A DNA stretch of 64,000 nt from Flavobacterium urumqiense. GTDB lineage: Bacteria > Bacteroidota > Bacteroidia > Flavobacteriales > Flavobacteriaceae. The notes under the pieces were generated by a model that did not search any database, had not been told where the DNA came from, and saw only the letters and a program-made list of their open reading frames with translations. How positions within the stretch are numbered: the stretch's first letter is position 1; each line of letters opens with the position of its first letter. Position numbers and translations under genes: made by a program. The stretch spans positions 49,332 to 113,331 of the forward strand of contig NZ_FNVP01000010.1 of the NCBI RefSeq assembly GCF_900108015.1. The letters are read 5' to 3'. Positions 47,201 to 54,744 of this stretch are shown piece by piece.

Positions 47201-47339
47201 AATTATGGATTGCCTTTTCATATTCTTTTTTCGTGTGAACAATTTCTACAATAAAATTGACTTTCCCTTTTTTCAACTCCTGCTCAATCAGCTCCATATC
47301 ATTAGAGTCGTGTTCTATAATTAATATTTTAGTTATCAT
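44295..47339 (-). CDS. Multi-PAS histidine kinase with degenerate N-terminal receiver
   Basis: A 1014-residue soluble sensor kinase with no membrane segment. It has an N-terminal receiver-like domain (1-120), about five PAS modules (about 145-790), then a HisKA domain with YSVSHDLRSPLTSVLGL (His804) and an HATPase domain (NTILENLISNAVKYH, DNGIGIDL, GSGIGLYIVKE). In the receiver the motif reads PDIILSNYTFPS, so the phospho-acceptor Asp is Asn55; the lysine (LKES) is kept. This receiver therefore likely works without phosphorylation. PAS redundancy suggests sensing of several cytoplasmic signals. The gene is coupled to the single-domain receiver downstream. Confidence 0.9.
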   Translation of the reverse strand: MITKILIIEHDSNDMELIEQELKKGKVNFIVEIVHTKKEYEKAIHNFKPDIILSNYTFPSFDGPSAFKIKEKLVPQTPFIFVSKSIGEGNAIELIKNGVTDFVLKESLSSLSLKVNRALQQAKRAKSNALLKQSEEKKTQELFQNEAKFRSFFENSMDGLLLTVTDGEILAANPAACEIFQMTEEEIINSGRFGLVDNTDPQLKILLEERQRTGRVKGEITFIHKDGSRFPGELTSVMFKDVNGEERTSMIIRDITERRETEQKLVITSNELQQALNDLNIILDSSLNVICSFDDEGRFVHVNSASEYIWGYKPQELIGKKYMDLVFQGDAEITTKTDADIRSGESVTMFENRYNHKNGSVVPMLWSAKWDDKYKLSYCIGTDATEKKNLEKAFEVERRRFMDLYLQAPSCMGILKGPNHVFEMANPFYLRLIDKKNIIGKTVKEVLPELEAQGIFKFLDTVYQTGETFSANEMLVKFDFDGNGKLVDTYLNFIYQAHRNIDGDIDGILFFAIDATEQVLSRKKIRESKKSYRELIENLPVATYSCDAKGRIMIYNKAAVALWGRKPEIGKDLWFGLWKIYSLDGNPIPLKSCPMAVVLKEGKAVIGEEIIIERSNGDKLNVLPYIVPIFDSSGLTTGAINMLMDITGIKNAEMALKESEKKYRQIVETAQEGMWLIDENNKTTFVNSKMGEILEYTREEMMDKEIYSFMNEKGKQIVDKLLLLRKEKYSLQSRFKFISKNGKEIWTNVAANPIFDETGIYKGSLAMVTDITDRKRAEEKLEQQNLELIKTNSELDRFVYSVSHDLRSPLTSVLGLISFIEEESQETDTLEHIKMIRNSINRLDKFIKNILSYSRNKRTGLEVKKIPLQKTIIDIVDSLHSMEEAKGIHFEIDIQEKDSFYSDSLRFNTILENLISNAVKYHKKNRTDSYIKITGKSDYKKLQLSILDNGIGIDLAHHNKIFDMFFRLSGKTEGSGIGLYIVKETVEKLQGSIQVESELATGTTFNITLKNLKP

Positions 47340-47429
47340 AAGGGTGATTTAATTTTAAAATTAATTTTGGTGAAATGAAATAATTTAAGAATACCACTAC
47401 GTAGCAGTTGTACAATAAATTAATCATCT

Positions 47430-48185
47430 TTAAAGTTTTATGAATTTATTAAAATCTTCTTGGCGTCTTTTGGCTACCGGTAAAATAGTCCCATTTGAAA
47501 GCTCACAGAAATAACCATCTTTTTTAGAAATTTTTGCAATATGGCGAATATTAATAATGTAAGAATGATGTATTCTAAAAAAATATTTTGAATCCAAAAT
47601 AGAATTGTATTCTCCTAAATTTCTACTGGACATTATTTTTTTACCATTTAAGAGGAAGAAATTGGTGTATTTTCCATCTGCTTGACAGAAAATAATTTCG
47701 GACATGGGAATCAGTTCAATTTTATCTAATGATGAAACTGCCACATATTCGTTAGGCTGATTAATAGAGTTCAAAATATTAATGTTATTAATTTTTTGAT
47801 TCTGGTAAGAACGCTCCATTTCTGTTCTTCTGATTACTTTGTAAGTAGCTAAGATAATAGCATTAAAATCTATTGGTTTTAGGATAAAATCAATTGCATT
47901 GTGTTTAAATGCTTTGACGGCATCGTTTTCATTTGCAGAGAAAAAGACCAGTTTAGGGATACTAAATTCCAATTGTTCCAACATTTCAAAAAAAGTATCA
48001 TCTTTCAGGACGATATCTAGAAAAATAACGTCAGGTTTTTTTAATTTTATTATAGTTATAGCGTCGATTACAGAAAATGCATCAGCAACTATTTTAATAA
48101 TCATAAAGTTTTCTTCTTCGAAATTTTTTAAAATCGTTAATGTGTCTTTTTCCTCAGATATGATTATGGCGTTAATAGGCGTCAT
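47430..48185 (-). CDS. LytTR family response regulator
   Basis: A 251-residue protein. The N-terminal receiver has PDVIFLDIVL with Asp57 and ILKPIDF with Lys103, and a somewhat unusual EE in place of the DD pocket (IISEEKD). The C-terminal LytTR DNA-binding domain (about 145-251) contains LIPMSEIIFCQADGKYTNFF and RIHHSYIINIRHIAKI. It should bind DNA in response to phosphorylation. It lies 90 bp upstream of the kinase gene on the same strand and may belong to the same circuit; no LytS-type membrane kinase is nearby. Confidence 0.92.
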   Translation of the reverse strand: MTPINAIIISEEKDTLTILKNFEEENFMIIKIVADAFSVIDAITIIKLKKPDVIFLDIVLKDDTFFEMLEQLEFSIPKLVFFSANENDAVKAFKHNAIDFILKPIDFNAIILATYKVIRRTEMERSYQNQKINNINILNSINQPNEYVAVSSLDKIELIPMSEIIFCQADGKYTNFFLLNGKKIMSSRNLGEYNSILDSKYFFRIHHSYIINIRHIAKISKKDGYFCELSNGTILPVAKRRQEDFNKFIKL

Positions 48186-48595
48186 TGGCTTTGTATTTAA
48201 ATGGTCGAGCTATTAAATTAAAAATACAATTATCTAACTCAATACATTCATTTTTAGTATGTTATGTAAAAAAAAAATTTCATATTTAATGTATATAAAT
48301 GAAAGGAATAATTAATGTTGTCGTTCGGTATTCTGTTTTTTTTTGACAAAAAGTAACAAGTGTTGCGTTTGTGAGTATATGTGAGCTGAAAAGCATTGTT
48401 TCTGGCATTTACACTATTTTACTTTGGATAATTATGTTGCATCAGCGCCAAACTTTATTCAACCATTCTAAAGGTTCCTTATTAATGTTGTACCTCATTT
48501 ATTTTTGTAAAATCTTATATTGTCTTTATGATTAGCTGTTTTTGCAACGATTTTAAACATAATTAACTAATCATATAAAAAAACATATAATATGT
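48186..48595. other. Intergenic region upstream of the LytTR gene
   Basis: About 410 bp of AT-rich DNA with no recognisable gene. It must contain the LytTR promoter. Confidence 0.45.
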
Positions 48596-48718
48596 ATGAT
48601 TAAATTAAATATTGGCGTAAAAGCCTTTTTGACCGCTACTGAAAATTTTAAACTTATCAGTAATACTGTTCTTTTAGAGAATGGTGAAACCAGAAAAGGA
48701 ACTAATAATTTGCTTTAA
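48596..48718 (+). CDS. Possible 40-residue small protein
   Basis: A short frame from ATG 48596 reads MIKLNIGVKAFLTATENFKL and then ISNTVLLENGETRKGTNNLL before TAA. Residue choice is protein-like, but there is no promoter or RBS, it is not recognised, and it could be a remnant of a larger gene. Kept only as a candidate. Confidence 0.25.
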   Translation: MIKLNIGVKAFLTATENFKLISNTVLLENGETRKGTNNLL

Positions 48719-48825
48719 TAGTATTATTTATAATTTAAATGCGACCAAATCTGTAATCCTATTCGCTATTTATGTGTAAATTAGCATAGGTTATTGCCAC
48801 AATTATTAACTAAATATTTATTATT

Positions 48826-49308
48826 ATGAAAAATCTAGGTCTTTTTTGTTTACTGTTTGCTTCTATTGGTTTCCAAAGTTGTAAAAAAAATCAAAGTGAA
48901 AAAGTTGTTAAAGCTACTGAAGTGCAGGCTGAAAAATTGATAAGCGTCCAGTGTTATAAAGCGTTATATCAAGAAGACACTATTGAATTAAAAATGAACA
49001 CCTTAAAAAACGGAAAAATAACTGGAGATATGGTGATGAAAATTTTTAATATGCCGAAAAAGGTTGGGAAAATCGATGGAGAATTTCGTGGAGATACTTT
49101 ATTTGCCAGCTACACATTTATTCAGGGGACTTATGATAAAATAACATACAAAAACCCAATGGCATTTTTAAAACGAGGGAATGAACTCATTCTAGGCAAT
49201 GGAAAAATAGGAACTACTATGGGTGCTTCTTTTTTTGTTAAAGGCGAACCTATAGATTTTGAACGTGTGAAATATAAATTAAAAACGGTTGACTGTATTA
49301 CTAAATGA
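48826..49308 (+). CDS. Lipoprotein, 160 residues, unknown function
   Basis: The N terminus MKNLGLFCLLFASIGFQSCK is a lipoprotein signal with the lipobox FQSC, so the mature protein starts at Cys19 and is lipid-anchored. The mature part is beta-rich (DTIELKMNTLKNGKITGDMV, IDGEFRGDTLFASYTF), consistent with a small beta-sandwich or barrel. I do not recognise the family. It has a terminator after it and is monocistronic. Location in the envelope is the only safe statement. Confidence 0.8.
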   Translation: MKNLGLFCLLFASIGFQSCKKNQSEKVVKATEVQAEKLISVQCYKALYQEDTIELKMNTLKNGKITGDMVMKIFNMPKKVGKIDGEFRGDTLFASYTFIQGTYDKITYKNPMAFLKRGNELILGNGKIGTTMGASFFVKGEPIDFERVKYKLKTVDCITK

Positions 49309-49316
49309 TGAACAAA

Positions 49317-49340
49317 TAAAGGGGAGCTTTCCCCTTTTTA
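49317..49340 (+). terminator. Terminator of the lipoprotein gene
   Basis: AAAGGGG and CCCCTTT arms with a 6-nt loop (AGCTTT), followed by TTAAA. It lies right after the stop codon. Confidence 0.75.
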
Positions 49341-49356
49341 AATTCTTAGGAACAAC

Positions 49357-49790
49357 TTAAAATGAGACGTGCTTTAAATCTTCTTTATCACCAAAAACAA
49401 ATTCATTAACAAAAAACTGACCAATTATTTGCTGTGAAGCAGTACTTGCCATACTAATTCTAACTTTTTTAATATAATTAGTTTTCGCAGTGCTACTGAT
49501 TTTTAATTGTTTTGCTATTTGTTTTGTCGGGAAATTTTTTGCGGTTGCATTTATCTCAAAAACAATTTTAAATGCTTTTCATAAACCAAATCGAACTCTG
49601 TGAAAATAGTATTTACAACCGGACTTTCAATATGATGGCGTGCGTTACAATCTCTTTCTAAATTCTTTTTACGGATAGTAAATTTTGTGCCATTGCATTT
49701 TAAACATTTAAACCCTTATTTTCACTTTATTTCTGCCAAATATTCTAAACAATTAAAATCTGTTTTGAACTTATCGGTGAATTTTTCCAT
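49357..49790 (-). mobile_element. Decayed IS1595-type transposase remnant
   Basis: Minus-strand translation starts MEKFTDKFKTDFNCLEYLAE, continues through two stops to FKCLKCNGTKFTIRKKNLER and NARHHIESPVVNTIF. It then shifts frame to ATAKNFPTKQIAKQLKIS and ends with GQFFVNEFVFGDKEDLK. This is the zinc-ribbon and early catalytic order of IS1595 (ISXO2-like) transposases. The catalytic C-terminal half is absent, and I found no terminal inverted repeats or target duplication. The element is dead. Confidence 0.68.
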
Positions 49791-49916
49791 ACTTTAAATA
49801 TAGATCAATTGATGAGTAATTATCAGAACACCTCAAAATAATTTAAATAGTAACAAAACTTTGAATATTATAATTTATTTATTAAATTTTATAACACTCT
49901 AACTATCAGTTATTAA

Positions 49917-49924
49917 TATCTTTG
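49917..49924 (+). promoter_or_regulatory. Candidate promoter octamer for the FAD/Rieske gene
   Basis: TATCTTTG matches TAnnTTTG and lies 33 bp ahead of the start codon. I could not find a TTG at the expected upstream distance, so confidence is modest. Confidence 0.4.
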
Positions 49925-49956
49925 TTTAATGTAAAAATTTAACAAAATAAATTCAA

Positions 49957-51558
49957 ATGAAAACGTCTAATCATACATCCGAGTTCGAAAATGGCACTGT
50001 AACTTCTGGAACTAATCTTTCATATTGGTTTTCGTCCAATGTAAAGACGCTAACTTTTGATAAATTAAACCAAGATATTGATACAGATATTTTAGTAATA
50101 GGAGGCGGCATTGCGGGACTTACTACTGCTTACTGTCTTGCAAAGTCTGGACGTAAAGTAATTTTAGTGGAAGACGGATATATAGGAAGCGGTGAAACTG
50201 GAAGAACTACCGCTCATCTTACTTGTGCGCTTGACGATCGGTATTTTGAATTGGAAAAAAATTTCGATGAACAATCTGCAAAATTAATAGCTGATAGTCA
50301 TATGGCTGCAATTGAATGGATAGCCAATACTGTAGAACGTCATAATATTGATTGTCATTTTAAAAGAGTGGATGGCTATTTGTTTTTAAGTTCTTCTGAC
50401 ACAGCAGAAACTTTGGAAAAAGAATACGAAGCTACAAAACGTGCAGGACTTACTACAGAGATGCTGAATTATATCCCATCTGTAGTTTCGGAAAACAGCA
50501 ATTTGAGTATTAAGTTTTCAGATCAAGCACAATTCCACATACTGCTTTATATCAAAGGATTGGCAGAGGCTTTGATAAGTTTAGGAGGAAAAATATATAC
50601 ACAAACAAAAGCAGAAAATATTACTACAGAGGGCGCTACTGCAAACGGTTTTAAAGTAAAAGCAAATCACATTGTAGTTGCAACCAACACCCCGATTAAC
50701 GACTGGATAACGATTCATACGAAGCAATGGCCTTATCGGTCCTATGTTATAGGTATCAAAATTCTTAAAGGAAAACTCCCTTACGCATTATGGTGGGACA
50801 CTGGCGATATGAGTTCAAAATGGATCGTAAAACCGTACCATTATGTCCGTTTAGAAGAATATGATGAACAGTATGACTTGCTGATTGCTGGTGGTGAAGA
50901 CCATCGCACGGGGCAGGCAGATGACGAAAATATTAAAGAAGAAGACCGTTATGCGAAATTGGAAAAATGGACAAAAAAACATTTTCCTGTAACGGGAGCT
51001 ATTGAATTCAAATGGTCAGGTCAGGTGATGGAACCTCTTGATTCTTTGGCATACATTGGCAAAAATCCAGGGGAAGATAACATTTACATTATTACAGGCG
51101 ATTCCGGTAACGGTATGACTCATGGAACACTAGGGGGAATAATTATTAACGATATAATTACCGGAAAAGAGAATCCTTGGATTGAAATATACAGCCCGTC
51201 TCGTATTAGCCTAAAAAAAACTGGTGATTACCTGCACGAGGTTGGAAACATGGTTGTGCAATTTGCTGACTGGGTTATTCCAGAAGATTTAAAGGAAGTA
51301 ACCGATTTAAAACCAGGCGAAGGTGGAATAATTTCAGTAGGGTTAAAGAAAATAACAGCCTATCGTGATGAACAAAATAATCTTCATACCTGTTCTGCGG
51401 TATGTCCCCACTTAGGTGCTATAGTGCAATGGAATGCCGATGAAAAAACATTCGATTGTCCAATGCATGGCTCCCGTTTCACAAAATTGGGTAATGTGAT
51501 AAATGGACCGGCATCATCAGATTTAAAAAAAATTATGCGTAATGAGCCTAAAGTCTAA
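49957..51558 (+). CDS. FAD-dependent oxidoreductase with C-terminal Rieske domain
   Basis: A 533-residue protein. DILVIGGGIAGLTTAYCLAK near residues 45-65 is the FAD-binding motif of the DAO-type (D-amino-acid-oxidase-like) fold that makes up the first 410 residues. The last 100 residues form a Rieske [2Fe-2S] domain with CPHLG and CPMHGSRF as the cysteine/histidine ligand pairs. Such DAO-Rieske fusions occur in many bacteria; the substrate is not known. The protein has no signal peptide. It lies after the dead transposase and 590 bp before the next gene. Confidence 0.9.
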   Translation: MKTSNHTSEFENGTVTSGTNLSYWFSSNVKTLTFDKLNQDIDTDILVIGGGIAGLTTAYCLAKSGRKVILVEDGYIGSGETGRTTAHLTCALDDRYFELEKNFDEQSAKLIADSHMAAIEWIANTVERHNIDCHFKRVDGYLFLSSSDTAETLEKEYEATKRAGLTTEMLNYIPSVVSENSNLSIKFSDQAQFHILLYIKGLAEALISLGGKIYTQTKAENITTEGATANGFKVKANHIVVATNTPINDWITIHTKQWPYRSYVIGIKILKGKLPYALWWDTGDMSSKWIVKPYHYVRLEEYDEQYDLLIAGGEDHRTGQADDENIKEEDRYAKLEKWTKKHFPVTGAIEFKWSGQVMEPLDSLAYIGKNPGEDNIYIITGDSGNGMTHGTLGGIIINDIITGKENPWIEIYSPSRISLKKTGDYLHEVGNMVVQFADWVIPEDLKEVTDLKPGEGGIISVGLKKITAYRDEQNNLHTCSAVCPHLGAIVQWNADEKTFDCPMHGSRFTKLGNVINGPASSDLKKIMRNEPKV

Positions 51559-52150
51559 AAATTAAGATGGTTAATTACTCTATTGCAATAATTTACAAAT
51601 TCCTTAAGTAGGATAATTAATGAATAGAAAAAAAAGGAGATTGATCATAATATTTCTTTTCTAACCATGAATCGTTTTCTGCGAATCTTTAAATCTAATT
51701 AAGTGTAGACGAATTTATTGTAAACATTATGGAGATATAAAAAAGAGGTAAAAAATCTGTAGAGTTTAAATTCTTTCAGGCCAAACGATTTGGAATAGAA
51801 TAGTGACACTGAATCTAAAGTTTGAAAATTAATTGCAAAATTAACAGTAAATAATAATTATTGGTAATCATTAAAAAACAATTAAAAAGATTCAGGAAAA
51901 ATTAATTGACATGTTAAATACACGCATCGAAATTAACAATGACAGAACTGATTGCTAAGTTAGTATCTCGAGATCTTTTAATTTATAAATCTCAGTTTTT
52001 TAAATAGTAAAAATGGTAGATTGCCTTGCAATATATTTATATCTTTTTCAATGCAAAAAAGTAAATAAAATTAATAATTTACAGAATTATTTAAATTTAT
52101 AATTTTGACAGAACATTTATTTCAATTATAAATTAAAAGAGAATAGGGGT
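51559..52150. other. Intergenic region, no gene seen
   Basis: About 590 bp of AT-rich DNA between convergent genes. No frame longer than 60 codons looked protein-like, and I saw no repeat or strong hairpin. Confidence 0.5.
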
Positions 52151-52579
52151 CTATTTTATTTCATTTTTCAACGAAGAACGTTTTCTTTGATGTTGTTCAT
52201 TCGCCATAATTATTGAATGTGATTCTTCAACTGATAAATCTTTTTTTGCCAACAAAGCTAAATGTTCATAGAATTTTTGAAGTACTTTCAAATCATCTTC
52301 ACCAATGTCTTCAATTGCTACTAGTCTGTTACTGGCAAATTTTTGAGCTGTTATAAGCTCATTTAATTTTAAATGAAGTGCAATAGAATCTTTGTTTTGG
52401 CTTCGTTGAATGAGGAAAACCATCAAAAAAGTAATAATCGTGGTACCAGTATTTATTATTAATTGCCAAGTGTCGGAATAATTAAATATTGGCCCAGTTA
52501 AAAGCCATATAATTATTACTGAAAAAGCAATTAAGAAAGCTGCGGAACTTCCAGAAGCTTTTGTAACTATTGAGGACAT
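52151..52579 (-). CDS. Low-affinity iron permease family protein
   Basis: A 142-residue protein with two membrane segments: SSAAFLIAFSVIIIWLLTGP and the IINTGTTIITFLMVFLIQRSQN segment. The latter includes the conserved INTxTTIxTFLMVFLIQ-like block of the Fet4-type low-affinity iron permease family. A cytoplasmic tail (KLNELITAQKFASNRLVAIE) follows, as in bacterial homologues. Despite the family name, a direct role in iron uptake has not been shown for bacterial members that I know of. It is transcribed away from the Dps operon region. Confidence 0.87.
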   Translation of the reverse strand: MSSIVTKASGSSAAFLIAFSVIIIWLLTGPIFNYSDTWQLIINTGTTIITFLMVFLIQRSQNKDSIALHLKLNELITAQKFASNRLVAIEDIGEDDLKVLQKFYEHLALLAKKDLSVEESHSIIMANEQHQRKRSSLKNEIK

Positions 52580-52800
52580 TTTTTCGAAAGCATTTGGCCC
52601 TTTTTCTGTTTTTTTTTTTCATAAAAATTTTAGTTGATTTGACGGTATTAAAAAATTAAAAAACATCTTAGTAATAAGGTGTGCTATCGATTTTATATTA
52701 ATAAAAGTAGTAAAAAAAATTTGATATTAATTATGACATTCACAGATAGTATTAAAATTAGATTTCATGCTTTTGAATAGTTTTTGTTTTTTTACATACA

Positions 52801-52823
52801 AAAAAGCTGTCTTTTCAGACAGC
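52801..52823 (-). terminator. Terminator downstream of the Dps operon, or of a small RNA
   Basis: GCTGTCT and AGACAGC form a 7-bp GC-rich stem around TTTC/GAAA, followed by six T on the minus strand. It lies 190 bp beyond the 55-residue ORF. The sequence before it (52824-52930) has no gene beyond a 15-codon ORF, so it may end a long 3' UTR or a separate small RNA. Confidence 0.65.
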
Positions 52824-53016
52824 CTCTTCAAACCCAAACCAAAAAAACTCAACTTACTTATTATCTATAAAGTTTTCAATTCTAATCTTCGACCAAAATC
52901 TTTGTGTTTCATATCTTAGATTAGATTTGTCGACTATAATGTGCTTTTTAATTTATCATTAATACGTCGAGAAAACTCTCCTTTTTGTGTAATATAATTT
53001 GGAAAAAATACTTTAT

Positions 53017-53184
53017 TTATACAATTTCAGTACTTATAGTTTCATGCGATGTTTCTAAATCTACTTTTTTAAAGCCAATTTCTGTCGTTTGTTTATCTTC
53101 TTCGACAGGCCTTAAGGAGCTAATTCTACCAACTCTGCAATTGCTTTTAGAAATGGGTTCTAATTTTTTTTCTACTATTTCCAT
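53017..53184 (-). CDS. Small hypothetical protein, 55 residues, downstream of dps
   Basis: The minus-strand frame starts MEIVEKKLEPISKSNCRVGR and ends KVDLETSHETISTEIV. It is charged, soluble and starts 28 bp after the dps stop, so cotranscription is likely. The overlapping plus-strand frame is rich in Ser/Leu/Phe, the composition of an antisense shadow, whereas this one has a normal protein composition. No family is recognised. Confidence 0.6.
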   Translation of the reverse strand: MEIVEKKLEPISKSNCRVGRISSLRPVEEDKQTTEIGFKKVDLETSHETISTEIV

Positions 53185-53212
53185 CTTATATTAAATTTAA
53201 TAGGACTTTAAA

Positions 53213-53686
53213 TTAGCTTAAATATCTTCTTAGTACCCATGCCATTGTCTCATGTTGCTCCATTAATCCAGTCATAAAATCCGCTGTCCCAGCATCTTTA
53301 TTTTCATTCGCACATGCATCAATATCTTTTCGCAATTGGACAATTAGTGTTTCATGATCATCTAATAATTCTTTTTTCATTTCTTTTTGAGAAGGATAAT
53401 GATTTGGCGATTCTTTTATAATGGTCAGTTCAGAAAATTCTTTCATTGTACCTATAGTTTTTCCTCCAAGTTTGCTAATACGTTCAGCAATTTCATCAAT
53501 CGATTCTTCCAATTGTTTGTATTGGCCTTCAAACAATTTGTGAAGTTCCATAAAATTCTCGCCAGCGACATTCCAATGAAATTTTCTTAATTTAACATAC
53601 AATGTCATTTCATTCGCTAAAACAGAGGAAAGGAATGTGTTGCTTTTTTGTAAATGAATGTCTGTAATTCCAATTTGTGGTTTCAT
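53213..53686 (-). CDS. dps: Dps family DNA-protection ferritin
   Basis: A 157-residue four-helix protein. KFHWNVAGENFMELHKLFE provides ferroxidase ligands His37, His49 and Glu53, and SIDEIAERI gives Asp64 and Glu68; the spacing matches the inter-subunit site of Dps (His31, His43, Asp47, Asp58, Glu62 of Listeria Dps). It stores iron and protects DNA during oxidative or starvation stress. It is the fourth gene of a likely operon with the YciE-like, aldehyde dehydrogenase and oxidoreductase genes, all on the minus strand with short gaps. Confidence 0.95.
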   Translation of the reverse strand: MKPQIGITDIHLQKSNTFLSSVLANEMTLYVKLRKFHWNVAGENFMELHKLFEGQYKQLEESIDEIAERISKLGGKTIGTMKEFSELTIIKESPNHYPSQKEMKKELLDDHETLIVQLRKDIDACANENKDAGTADFMTGLMEQHETMAWVLRRYLS

Positions 53687-53725
53687 AATTCTTTGTTTTT
53701 ATTTTGTTCTATTTTTATAAATATT

Positions 53726-54727
53726 TTAGGCTTTAACAATCATTTTGCCCATATTCTCGCCTTTAAATAATCCTAACAATGCTTTAGGTAATTGGTCAAA
53801 ACCATTTTCGATTGTTTCAGTAAATTTTATTTTTCCATCTTTTACCCACTCGGCTAAATGCTTAAAACCCTCGGGAAACTCGTTCTGAAAATTACTTACG
53901 ATAAAGCCTTGCATCAGCACACTTCTGGTTAGTAACATTGGTTGTAAACGAGGCCCCACAGGTATTTCAGTACTGTTGTATAACGCAATCTGTCCGCATA
54001 ATGCGATTCTGGCATTAAAATTTATATTTGCAATAACGGCATCAGAGATTTCACCGCCAACATTATCGAAATAAATGTCTACACCTTTTGGACACAAAGC
54101 TGCAATTGCTTGTTTCATGTCCTTTGTGGTTTTGTAATTGATGGTTTCATCAAAACCGAATTCCGTTTTTAACGATTTCGTTTTCTCATCAGAACCTGCA
54201 ATTCCAATAACCCGGCATCCTTGAATTTTTGCTATTTGTCCTACTACAACTCCTACAGCTCCGGCAGCTCCTGATATGACGACAGTCTCTCCTGATTTTG
54301 GTTTACAAATATTCATTAATCCAAAATAAGCAGTAAGTCCGGTCATTCCTAAAACACCCAGATAATAACTCACTGGTGCAACAGAAGTATCAATTTTTTT
54401 TAAATTTTTTTCTGAAGCAATATCTTTTTCTTTCCAGGGTAACATTCCTAAAACGATATCCCCCGTTTTTAATTTATCAGATTTACTTTCCAAAACTTTT
54501 GCAATTACACCACCTTGTATGGGCTGATCAATATCGAAAGGGGGAGTGTATGATTTGGTATCATTCATTCGACCTCGCATATAAGGATCAACTGAATAAT
54601 AAATTCCTTCCAATAAAACTTCTCCATCTTTAATTTGAGCCACATCGACAGTTTCTAATCTAAAATTGTCAAGAGTAGGAGACCCTTTTGGTCTCGATGC
54701 TAATACTATTTGTTTTGTCTTCATCAC
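53726..54727 (-). CDS. NADP-dependent MDR oxidoreductase (CurA/PTGR-like)
   Basis: A 333-residue zinc-free medium-chain reductase. YSVDPYMRGRMNDTKSYTPP is the N-terminal signature of the CurA/prostaglandin reductase subfamily, VVISGAAGAVGVVVGQIAKI the NADP site, and the family's VDIYFDNVGGEISDAV follows. Members reduce alkenals, enones and quinones and so detoxify reactive lipid products. It is 17 bp downstream of the succinate-semialdehyde dehydrogenase gene and 39 bp upstream of dps. Confidence 0.92.
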   Translation of the reverse strand: MMKTKQIVLASRPKGSPTLDNFRLETVDVAQIKDGEVLLEGIYYSVDPYMRGRMNDTKSYTPPFDIDQPIQGGVIAKVLESKSDKLKTGDIVLGMLPWKEKDIASEKNLKKIDTSVAPVSYYLGVLGMTGLTAYFGLMNICKPKSGETVVISGAAGAVGVVVGQIAKIQGCRVIGIAGSDEKTKSLKTEFGFDETINYKTTKDMKQAIAALCPKGVDIYFDNVGGEISDAVIANINFNARIALCGQIALYNSTEIPVGPRLQPMLLTRSVLMQGFIVSNFQNEFPEGFKHLAEWVKDGKIKFTETIENGFDQLPKALLGLFKGENMGKMIVKA

Positions 54728-54744
54728 TTATTAACTTTTAAATT

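Noticed and set aside
52985..53194. Plus-strand ORF of 69 codons
   Set aside because: Ser/Leu/Phe-rich composition typical of antisense shadows; the opposite strand carries a better frame that fits the dps unit.
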